Shown: piece after piece, positions 42,001 through 51,359 of the stretch
Layout of the letters: each line of letters opens with the position of its first letter
How positions within the stretch are numbered: the first letter of the stretch is position 1
Origin: Euclidia mi
Taxonomy: Eukaryota > Arthropoda > Insecta > Lepidoptera > Erebidae
Reading direction: 5' to 3'
NCBI GenBank assembly: GCA_944739405.2
Contig: OX123190.2
Coordinates: forward strand, 23,968,807-24,032,806
Length of the DNA stretch: 64,000 nucleotides
Notes under the pieces: generated by a model
Database searches by the model: none
The model's input: the letters and a program-made list of their open reading frames with translations, nothing else
What the model was told of the DNA's origin: nothing
Made by a program: the position numbers and the translations under genes

Positions 42001-42354
42001 TGTGACGTCACGTCGCGCCCCTGCGCCCCCCTCCTCCTCGCCGGCCTTATAAATACCGGGGACACACGAGGCTTCGCTCCTTTTTTTCTCCGGCCAACAC
42101 CACCAAGCTGAGTACATCATCCGAAGACCTGTGAAGTGCCAACGTCCACGCCCTGGATAATTGTCTCATCCGCTAATTTTAAGTGTCAGCTCATTTTGTA
42201 TCGAATCGAATAACTAGAATTATAACGCGAGTTTAAACTTTCCTGGTGATATTTTTTTATTTATTTCCCGTAAGTCAACCTAATTATCTCTCTTTAATTG
42301 CTCGGCGAGTGATCGATCCCGGCTACCACGTGGAAATCAATCACTCGTGCGACA
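42001..42354 (+). repeat. Gypsy-2 3' LTR (354 bp)
   Basis: Same ends as the 5' LTR but lacking 48 bp after CCCCTGCGCCC and 15 bp in the hairpin region, with a CTTTAATTG/CTTTCATTG difference. It is followed by the duplication GTGA. Confidence 0.92.
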
Positions 42355-42482
42355 GTGATAAGCCCTTTAAACAATGATAAAATAATAATAGTAATACCAC
42401 AATGGCTGACTAAAAACCAAGATTATTCTACATGTTTCAGAAATCCAAAAATATATTACAAATATAATATAATAATTCAATT
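42355..42482 (-). repeat. repeat B, copy 2, end part
   Basis: Starts GTGATAAGCCCTTTAAAC and continues to GAATTATTATATTATATTTG (as complement), matching 28771-28890. Completes the copy cut by Gypsy-2. Confidence 0.85.
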
Positions 42483-42531
42483 ATCGATATCGAGAATTTA
42501 TCAACATTCTATTGAAATGTATTCTGAGTAA

Positions 42532-42822
42532 ACAAAATCGAAGGATCTATTGTAAACATGATTTTTTTTTAAAATATGAACATTTTTTAAAAGACTACTC
42601 CCGCGCTAGGTATAAATTCTGTGTCGCGGGGTACTTTACAAACATACAGCCAACGGACACGATGAACACCCAGACTCGAAACAACAATTTATGGATTACA
42701 CAACGTGTAGTCTCGTGGGGGAATCGAACCCACGACACAGGGCGCAGTGTCAAGCGGTAAGGCGGTCGCTTAAAGCACTACGCCAACCTTGCAGTCGAAT
42801 AATCAATATTTTATCGATATTC
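42532..42822 (-). mobile_element. tRNA-derived SINE with 11-bp target duplication
   Basis: ATTCTGAGTAA occurs at 42521-42531 and 42823-42833. On the minus strand the head reads GCAAGGTTGGCGTAGTGC then GTGGGTTCGATTCCCCC (B box), followed by a body and an A-rich end. It differs in sequence from the SINE family at 17098. Confidence 0.65.
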
Positions 42823-42833
42823 ATTCTGAGTAA

Positions 42834-43079
42834 GCCCATCACTAGTCAAGTTGAAATTTGTGACAAACTTGATTGACAAACGTGATTCGAAACGTCATAT
42901 ACTTATATATTTGTCTATCTCTCACATTACATAAAAATCAAAATGAAGTAGGTAAATATATTGGGTTTAACCGCCGTCTGTTTTGTAACATTCGCTCGAA
43001 TGCTCATTACAGATGAACGCTCAAGTGTATCAGCGCCATAAGGATAAGCCGCCAACGAAGATCAGTCAATTATTACCAT
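42834..43079. other. short unassigned spacer
   Basis: Under 300 bp. No feature recognised beyond possible upstream Penelope-like sequence from about 43040. Confidence 0.4.
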
Positions 43080-43640
43080 CTGTCAAGTGTCAGTTACCCT
43101 TGCAAGAAGCCGGTGTCTAGAAAATTGACTGTGAATGTGGGCTCTCATACATTGGACAAACCAAGAGAAGCATAGGCATTCGACTCAAAGAACATATAGC
43201 TGACATAAAACATAAACGCTCAACAAAGTCTGCTGTGTGTGAACATGTGGAACAAGGACCCAACCACTACCTGCGATTTGATGAACCACAGATACTCGAA
43301 AAAAAAACATCGTTTTCTTCCAAGGATGATACGAGAGGCTATTGAAATTAAAAAACAAATACCTAACATAATTTCAATAGGGAAGATGGTTGGAATGTTC
43401 CTCCAGCTTGGGACCCTGTCATAAGGCTAATGAAACCCAAGAAGGACAAAGTCACCAGAAGACCTAAGGACACTGTGAGCTCATTCTGCGTAAATAGTAA
43501 CACCAGTAGTTGAAAAAAAATGTTCGGGTACTTTGAGATAACTTATACATTCAAGAAAAAGACAATTATCACCTCAGTCTGCCGTGAACATGAATTCTGT
43601 AAAGAATTCGAAACGTCGGCTAGTAATAAATTAAAAATAT
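43080..43640 (+). pseudogene. Penelope-like element, GIY-YIG endonuclease fragment
   Basis: The plus strand encodes a Penelope C-terminal endonuclease: KIDCECGLSYIGQTKRSIG, IRLKEHIADIKHKRSTKSAV, CEHVEQGPNHYLRFDE, then after a frameshift HRFLPRMIREAIEIKKQIPN, and after another GWNVPPAWDPVI. The Tyr codon before KIDC in the GIY part is replaced by TAG. The end GAATTCGAAACGTCGGC is a typical Penelope 3' context. Penelope elements use GIY-YIG nickases with an RT related to telomerase; the RT is absent here, so this is a 5'-truncated relic. Confidence 0.8.
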
Positions 43641-43917
43641 AGTTTATAGATCTTTAGTTTCAAATGTAATAACTTAGTGAAACCAATACAACGCGATAAA
43701 ATCCGTAAACTGTAGTTTAATTTCAAGGTTTTGATCCCTTTTTTCATGAAAAAATTCAAAATTTTAGTGAAATTTCGGACCGCCTGCTTAAAATTAATAT
43801 ACATTCGGCTTTCACTATTATTCGATACTGTCGTTTTGTGCCTAAGTTCACACACGCTTTACGTTCATCGCCTTTTTGAAAAAACCCAAGCCTACTAGTC
43901 AATATTGACAAAATTTT
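43641..43917. other. AT-rich spacer
   Basis: No gene recognised between the Penelope-like and RLE-LINE fragments. Confidence 0.4.
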
Positions 43918-44815
43918 ACAAAACACCCTAAGCAACATTTTAAATGTGGCTCTGAACGACCGAGCATGGCTACAGGCGACATTATTTGTTCGCCTGGGTG
44001 GGCTTGGCGTACGCAAAATTTCCAACGTGAGCTTACCAGCATTTCTGTCATCGGTCCACAGCACTGCAGAATTGACCAGGAAAATCTTAGCACCCACACT
44101 GGTCGATTCTGAGGTGCTAAGATTTTCCTGGTCAATTCTGCAGTGCTGTGGACCGATGACAGAAATGTATCGTCCAACATAGGTACCATGTTGGACGATA
44201 CGACCTTCCGCCTCGCTTCTTGCCTCCGTTTAGGTGCGCCGTGTGTCGCTCCACATCGTTGTCACTGTGGGGAGGCGGTCGACAGCCTTGGTCACCATGG
44301 CCTATCATGCAGCAGGAGCGCAGGTCGTATTTCACGACATAGCAACCTGAATGACATTCTCCGTCGGGCTCTTGTCAACGCTGGCGTTCCAGCCCAACTT
44401 GAACCTCAGGGTTTGGCACGCAATGATGGTAAAAGACCAGATGGAATGTCTCTACTGCCTTGGAAGTTGGGTAGGCCTTTGGTATGGGACGCAACGTGTC
44501 GATACCCTTGCGCCATCTCATCTTTCTAGCACAGCAGGTTGTGCGGGCGCTGCTGCTGCCACAGCGGAGACTCTGAAACGGCGCAAATATGTAAATCTCG
44601 CAGGGGATTATGTATTTGAGCCGTTTGGAGTCGAAACGTTGGGGTCATGGGGTCCAAGTGCTAGATCTCTCTATAGAGAGCTTGCGAAGAGACTTGTCGA
44701 CGCCTCGCGTGACCAGAAGGCTGGCATGTATCTAGCACAAAAAATTGGCATTGCCATACAGCGTAGCAATGCTGCCAGTCTTCTGGGCACATTCCCAATA
44801 GACGGTATGTCAATT
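43918..44815 (+). pseudogene. RLE-type LINE, C-terminal fragment
   Basis: It encodes LNVALNDRAWLQATLFVRL then GGLGVRKISNVSLPAF, and after an internal palindrome RLGAPCVAPHRCHCGEAVD, the zinc motif CHCGEAVDSLGHHGLSC, the nuclease signature KRPDGMSLLPW followed by RPLVWDATC (PD...D), and, in another frame, RKYVNLAGDYVFEPFGVETL. This matches the C-terminal zinc and restriction-like endonuclease part of R2/NeSL-type LINEs, but it is clearly a different family from Dong. It is dead: no RT, frameshifts near 44520, and a scrambled stretch at 44040-44200. Confidence 0.65.
44040..44167. repeat. perfect 55-bp inverted repeat with 18-nt loop
   Basis: Arm 44040-44094 (CATTTCTGTCATCGGTCC...) is the exact reverse complement of 44113-44167. 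A second perfect palindrome follows immediately: GTATCGTCCAACAT (about 44167-44180) with ATGTTGGACGATAC around AGGTACC. Both lie inside RLE-LINE coding sequence. Confidence 0.92.
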
Positions 44816-44819
44816 TATT

Positions 44820-47800
44820 ACTTGTGCTTTACCTTATTCAAGTATATTAGATGAAAAGGTAAATCAACATATATTTGACCTAAATTTGTGTTTATACAAT
44901 ATGACATGGCAGTATAAAGATATTATTTTATATTTTGACATAAATAAATTCATTAATAAATATAATTACACATTGACCAAAGATACTATGTATCTTTCAC
45001 TATTTTATAAACGACAAATTGCTAAATTATTAGCATATAATATACAATATGACACAGGTACATGCAGGGTATCCAAGAAAATGGTTTCTGTAAATAATTC
45101 TGTCTTTACCATTCCTTCTATTTTAAATACAGACACGAGTTCTTTAAACTTAAGAATAGGACAAAGGATAGACATTGTCAATTGAATGTAGCACATCAAA
45201 ATATACAGGGTCTATCTGGCAAACATTTAGAATTAAGTTTATACTTAGAAAGCCACAATATTAAAATTATGTGCATAACGGAGCATTGGTTAAAGGATTA
45301 TCAAATTAAATTTTTAAATAACATGCATTACACTGTGCAAAGTGCTTTCACTAGGAGTCAAGCTATCCATGGTGGATCCTTGATACTAGTTTCAAATACC
45401 ATACCATGTAAGGAGCGAAAGGACATAAGCACCTTGTCTGTAGAACGAACTATAGAAATGTCCTGCATTGAGCTGGAACAGTATATTGTTATATGTGTGT
45501 ATCGCCCTCCTTTAAGTAACTTTAATATGTTTGAGTCTACTATGGAAGACGCAATTGGTAAAATTAGGACCAATAAAAAAGGTATCATAGTTTGTGGTGA
45601 TTTTAACATTAATTTATTAGATAGTTCACCAATGACTAGTAGGCTTTTAAACCTTTTTAAATCATTTAATTTGACAAATTTATTTTTTGAACCTACTAGA
45701 ATAACAGCATCATCTTCCACTTGCCTTGACAATATATTTAGTAATCATACAGTATCACATAAATTAGTTACTACTGACTTAACTTCGGATCACTGTGGTC
45801 AATTGGCAGGTTTTTCATATATTCATGAAAAAGTCGTACATAAGGTGACAGTTAGGCCATTACCTAGGCGTAAATTTATTGAATTTAGGAACAAAATTTT
45901 AGTATTAATCCTGATATGATGGAGCTTAAATCACCTAATAAGATTTATGATACTATGTTTAATATAGTGCAAAACGAATTTAGAAGTACTTTTAAGACCA
46001 AGGAAAAAGTAATCAAGGAGTCTAGAGCATTTAGTGAGTGGGCTACTGTAGGTATTCACAAAAGCAGAGCAAGGATGTATGAGTTGTATGGTATGAAGAA
46101 ATACAATTTTAATGCGAGCTTCACTGAGTATGTCAGAAATTATTCTAAAATATTTAAAAAGGTATGCAGTATAGCTAAGGCAGTATTCATTAGTGACAAA
46201 ATTAGGAAGTCTTCTAATAAAGTTAAGGCCACCTGGCAAGCTATTAACGAAGCAACGGGCAAGACAACCTTAAGGAACACCAATGTTAACTTGCTAGATA
46301 ATAATAAAATTATTAACAATAAAGAATAAGTTGCACACACATTCAATAATTTTTTTGCTAGCATACCTATTACTACTACTAGAGGTCTAAACTCATCAGC
46401 TTCAGGTGCAGAAAATTTATTAGAATCAAGTGTACAAAAATGTGATGTAATATTTAAATTCAGCCCTATTAGTTCTACTGACATTATAAACACCTTTCAA
46501 TCTCTAGAGTCTAAGAATACAGGTGATCTCTGGGGAATATCTGTTAAGATATTGAAAAGTATAATAGATATTGTAGCTCCTTATCTTATTAACTTGTTTA
46601 ATAAGTGTATAGAATCAGGCGATTTTCCAAATTTAATGAAACATAGTAAGATAATACCTCTGTTTAAATCCGGTAGTAAGAATGATCCTAGTTATTATAG
46701 GCCAATTTCAATACTACCTACTTTTAGTAAAATCTTTGAAAAGATCATACTCAAGCAACTTCTGAAACACTTTAATTTAAACAGCCTCCTTCATACTGAG
46801 CAATATGGTTTTACTAAGGGTCACTCGACGACGGATGCAGGAGTAGCGTTACTCAAACACGTCTACAATGCATGGGAGAAATCTCAGAATGCTATTGGTG
46901 TGTTTTGCGACCTTTCGAAAGCATTCGATTGTGTCTGCCATGATACGCTCTAGTGCAAACTTAAACATTACGGCGTCCAGACTAAAGCATTGGATGTTAT
47001 TAAGGCATATTTAAATAACAGAATCCAATGTGTCGAAATAAATGGCTCAAAATCCAGTGGTTTATCAGTACAATTGGGAGTGCCGCAGGGTAGTATCCTA
47101 GGGCCTTTCTTGTTTCTTGTTTACATTAATGATTTGCCATTTTACCTGAGAAACATTTGTGACGTGGTATTGTTTGCTGACGATACTTCATTGATATTTG
47201 AAGTAGATAGAAACAAGGAAAACTTTACCGAAATAAACAGTGCTCTTATTCAGGTGACTAAATGGTTTACTGTAAACAACTTAGTACTGAACGCCAAAAA
47301 AACCAAATGTGTTAAGTTTGCTTTGCCAAACGTCAGAAACCTTGGTACTAACATCGTTTTAAATAGTGATGTACTGGAAACAACTGAATCTACGTTGTTT
47401 CTAGGAATAACACTTGATTCAAAGTTGCAATGGGGCGCACACATTACATATCTGTCAGCGAAACTTAGTTTGGCTGCTTATGCCATTAAGAAGGTGCGTA
47501 GTTTAACAGATGTCGATACGGCTAGGCTGGTATATTTTGGCTATTTTCATAGTGTTATGTCATATAGCATATTACTATGGGGTAGAGCTGCTGATATCGA
47601 AAGTATTTTTATATTGCAAAAAAGAGCAGTTCGGGCCATTTACCAATTACGAACAAGAGTTTCGCTCAAGGAAAGATTTAAGGACATCGGTATTTTAACT
47701 GTAGCGTCTCAGTATATTTATGCCAGTGTTTTGCATGTGCGTAGGAATATAAATTCATATTCAAAGAATAGTGATATTCACTCTATTAATACAAGAAATA

Positions 47801-48990
47801 GACATAAATTATGTGTTCCGTATTTCCGTTTGTGTAAAACTCATAATTCTTTTATAGGACAAAGTTTACGCATCTACAACAAGATACCGATATGTATTTT
47901 AGACTTGCCACTTAGCGCATTTAAGACAACGATTAAAAATAACCTAATGCAAAAGGCTTATTACAATTTAAATGATTACCTTAATGACAAATGCGCTTGG
48001 CAATAATCTGTTTTAGTATTCACATAATTATTGGGTCAGTAGGTAGATAATATTAAAATTTTCATGACATGTAATTAAATATGATTCTATTGCCAATAAA
48101 ATTATATAAGTAAATGATGTTTTTTGGAATCGCCACCACATCATTAGATGTCTTTAATGTCGTTAGATACTATTTATTTATTATGATTAATTTTATTGTC
48201 TTGTACTCAATCAGTTGGATCGGTGGTTTCAAAAGGTATCACGTCAATTAAATATGGGTACTACATTTGCATTTCTTCACACGTTTTCACAAATTTATGC
48301 TATAATTAATGAACTGGAAAATGGAGGTAATTCGCGTTCATGGTCAGTATACCAACAGATTGTTAATTTTATTACTGCTGGTTCGTATACCGTTGTCGTC
48401 ATGCTCACTAAAATGTCATTTCTTGTGGTGGCGTCGTGTGTCGGGTCATCCCTGTCCCTCTGATATGGCGAGAGGGATGATGGCTGGCACATGCGTCATA
48501 CTCGTGAACGGGTGCTACTTGCGATGACTGGTCGATGGCGGTCTTATGGGCTGGTATAATTTTTTATTTATATTTAACTTCATCATTTCCATCATGGTTC
48601 TGAACATTTGCGCGGATTGCCTGCATTGTTAGGTGCTTAATGTAAGTGGATGCTCCTGTTTCACCATGTCTATGTTTAGGAGGCTAACTAAATGAACATC
48701 AAAATTTAACTTGATTATGCTTGAGTATCATGTAAAGTAAATATATACAAGTAACATAGAAGGTATAACAGTTGCAGCACCTTACAAAAGTTTAATTGTT
48801 ATGAATTATTAAAAACCTGGCGATGAAAAAGAGTGACCGTGAGTTTTATTGCCCGTTCTTTCTCATGGTTCTACCTATTGCATTGCGAACGTGGCAGTAA
48901 ATGTAAATGTAGAAGCATACAGTTATAATGTTTAAATTTGACGTTCATAAGTGTCACTTTGTGATATAAATGAATAAAGGATTTTGAGTT
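44820..48990 (+). mobile_element. LINE-D: non-LTR element, same family as LINE-E
   Basis: ORF2 with endonuclease and RT (44886-48006) is followed by about 980 bp of 3' UTR ending AATGAATAAAGGATTTTGAG. The 3' UTR shares long blocks with LINE-E (CTCACTAAAATGTCATTTC, GAGAGGGATGATGGCTGGC, AAACCTGGCGATGAAAAAG). The 5' end follows the RLE-LINE fragment directly; no ORF1 is seen, so it is 5'-truncated or lacks one. Confidence 0.8.
44886..48006 (+). pseudogene. LINE-D ORF2: endonuclease and RT, broken
   Basis: An N-terminal extension (44886-45185) passes by frameshift into the AP endonuclease (LNVAHQNIQGLSGK, ITEHWLK, CVYRPPLSNFNMFE, CGDFNINLL, TSDHCGQ). A frameshift near 45915 leads to one frame to 48006, broken by TAA at 46327 and TAG at 46951. 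RT motifs: YYRPISILPTFSKIFEK, QYGFTKGHSTTDA, FCDLSKAFDCV, GVPQGSILGPFLFLVY, the catalytic LFADDTSLIF, and FLGITLDSKLQWGAH. Catalytic residues are intact but the product would be truncated. CR1/Jockey-superfamily style; clade not resolved. Confidence 0.85.
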
Positions 48991-49557
48991 AGAGTTTGAC
49001 GGCGATGTGGAGGACTTTCACGACGCCCTTTGAATATGCATTTTCTTATTTATTTGTATTGTACTTTAATATTTTAATTTAATTTTAGTTGTAGTATTTA
49101 AGTAGTTATAATTAATTGTGTTATCCTAATATTAATTTATTTTGTTATTTAAATAAATAAATACTTACTTGTATATATTGAGTTTGAAACATTATAATAA
49201 CCAAATTTGATCTTGCATAGATAAACCTTTGTTTTGTTGTAATATATTGATAATATTGTTAGGTAACACATACTACTACTATTGTATATCATAAATAACC
49301 CAGTGAGCCTGTCTGTTGCAAATAATTAATTAATTAATTTGAAGTTTCAACTTTTAATTTGTTGTAAGTTATAACTTTTGATAACTTTTGTCTTTGAGTC
49401 AATATATTGAAACTATTAATTTTGTTGGGCAGTAAATACCTGTCACTTGCTTGCACCAGCAGTAAACAGGCTAATACTTTGTTGGTTTCAAAAAGTTAAC
49501 AAATATTAAGTTTTAATTGATAGTATTGTTTAACGCTTGTCCGAGCTCTTTTGAGAA
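48991..49557. other. AT-rich DNA between LINE-D and the BEL element
   Basis: Contains (TTAA)n-like and TTATTTAAATAAATAAATAC tracts. I looked for a BEL 5' LTR here and did not find one. Confidence 0.45.
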
Positions 49558-51290
49558 TTGATTATGTCAGCTATCAAGGACTTGCGTGCGGCTGCTGGTG
49601 CCATTACATCAGATTTGCGCTGGTTTGCCTCAGCCAGTGCTTTAGTGAAGCGGCCTGATCGCCAGCAGGCCTTATTACAAAGATTTGAGCCGATCGATGA
49701 TCGCCTGGAAAGTGTGGAAGAGCAATTTCGTACTTTCAGCGCTTGCTGTCTCGAAGTGTCAGTTGTTGACTTCACCGCTGACAAGCGAAATAAAGTCAGT
49801 GAGGACTAAGCCCAAATTTTGGATCTCTATGATGCTGTCTCCAACCGTGCAAGACAGTTAATTGCCGAGAGGGACGGGAACCCGCTTTGAAGCAAGAGCT
49901 TCCTAGGCCAGCACCGGGACTGGTGAGTAGGCTTCCCACACCTCCCACACTTTGATGGCTGCCTAGGAAGTTACCTGGGCTTCGTTAACTTATTTGACAG
50001 CCTGGTCGATGACAGGGCTGACCTTCGGCCGGCACAAAAATTGGCCTACTTGATGTCGGTTCTAGATAAAGAGGCCAAAGGCCTCATCCAGCATCTGCCC
50101 GTGTCTAACGAGGCCTACCAGACGGCACGGGATTTAATTACCCGTAGGTACCACAATAAGCGAGGCCTCGCAGTCACCCATATCGAGCAGATTTTGAGTT
50201 TGCCCACGCTCACCCGGGTCTTTGGGTTGCGCACCCAACTTTTGAACCCGCTCTTGGTGGCAATCAACGCCCTTAAGTGCTTGGATCTGCCCGTGGACCA
50301 ATGGTCCTACCTATTGGTGCACATTGTGCTCAAAAAGCTGCCTGCCGACCTGAGGTCGCGATTTGAACAGCGCTTTGGTGGGGATAGTGCGACGCATCTG
50401 CCCCCTTTTGCAGACTTGGAGAAGTTCCTAGAGGATGAGTGCCGGGTTTTGGATAACTCCGGTGGTGACACGCCGCCTAACTACGGAATTCAATATTCGA
50501 ACTATAGATAGATCTGTAGATTTTAGATTCGTTTTTGACATAAGCTCCATACAAAATATGTCAAACACGAATCTCGAATCTCAAAATCCATGTATGGATC
50601 GAATATTGAAAATGGCCGTAAGTCGCAGCCGCCCAAGGTCAAGGAGCAGGCTCGCGTTCACACCCGAGCCAATGTTGATCGGCACCCTCCACGCTTTGCA
50701 GTCACGCAGACCCAGCGGAGTGCTCTTACTGTAAGGCCACGGGGCACAGAACGGCCAGTTGTAGGGCATTCTTGGACCTTCATGTCGCCTCTCGTAGGCG
50801 TATCGCGAATGCCCGCCGCCTATGCTTCTCGTGTTTGGGATCCCACTACCAGCGAGACTGCCCAAACTCTCGCCCCTGTCCTCATTGTGGAGGACAGCAT
50901 TTGGACATTCTCTGCATGAGTGCCAGAGACGTAGGCCGCTTGTCCAATCAGCCGACGCCGCGCACGGGCGGGTGTTTTGAAGGTGGCAGCCAAGGCTCAC
51001 CGGCGCGCAGCCGAGAGGCGTCTCGCTCAATTGATCGCCACTCACCCCGCTTGGAGAACCGTTGCTTGCGCACGCATCTTCTCTCTCGCGCACCAGAATG
51101 TGCGACTGCTCAACGTCACCAGCATCATGACTACTGCCCCAGGTATTCCCCTCCTTTGGCAGAGCGTCCCCGCCTTGACTCGCGCCCACCTCGTTTTGGG
51201 CAGGTGCGTCATTTTGACCCCCCACAGATGGCGCGCGGATCGAATCACCGCGCCTTTGAGGACTTCAAGCCGCACCCTCGTTTTGATTAG
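49558..51290 (+). pseudogene. BEL/Pao gag
   Basis: Pieces of one Gag in different frames: an N-terminal helical part (MSAIKDLRAAAGAITSDLRW), the capsid-like block found in Pao Gag (AYLMSVLDKEAKGLIQHLP, YQTARDLITRRYHNKRG, FLEDECRVLDN) at 50041-50511, then after the MITE the zinc-knuckle part HYQRDCPNSRPCPHCGGQH in 50772-51290. A frameshift and stop near 49810 and the MITE separate them. Gag would form the particle; no intact product is possible. Confidence 0.75.
50489..50610. mobile_element. 122-bp palindromic MITE in BEL gag
   Basis: The terminal inverted repeats TTCAATATTCGA / TCGAATATTGAA are perfect over 12 bp. The inner arms ATTCGTTTTTGACATA and its near complement also pair, so most of the element folds on itself. 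It separates the capsid-like part of gag from the zinc-knuckle part. Confidence 0.7.
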
Positions 51291-51359
51291 CCTGGTCCTG
51301 GCCAACGGTCGCCGCCCAGGCTACAATAGGTCATTGACTCCTGCACTATAACGCCAACC

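Larger units (their letters stand above)
35387..42354 (+). mobile_element. Gypsy-2: nearly complete Ty3/gypsy LTR retrotransposon (6.97 kb)
   Basis: Two LTRs (35387-35803, 42001-42354), a primer-binding site, gag with zinc knuckles, a frameshift heptamer, and pol with protease, RT, RNase H and integrase in Ty3/gypsy order. The duplication GTGA flanks it (35383-35386, 42355-42358) and the empty site rejoins repeat B exactly. No env-like frame occurs in the 1.2 kb after integrase. LTRs differ by two indels (48 and 15 bp) and few substitutions, so insertion was recent, yet gag and pol each carry a frameshift. Confidence 0.92.

Noticed and set aside
42700..42800. tRNA gene on the minus strand
   Set aside because: The B box is good but the cloverleaf is incomplete and the segment is enclosed by an 11-bp duplication, so it is a SINE.
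49170..49540. BEL 5' LTR
   Set aside because: Only a short resemblance (GTTTGAAA) to the putative 3' LTR start; no primer-binding site found.
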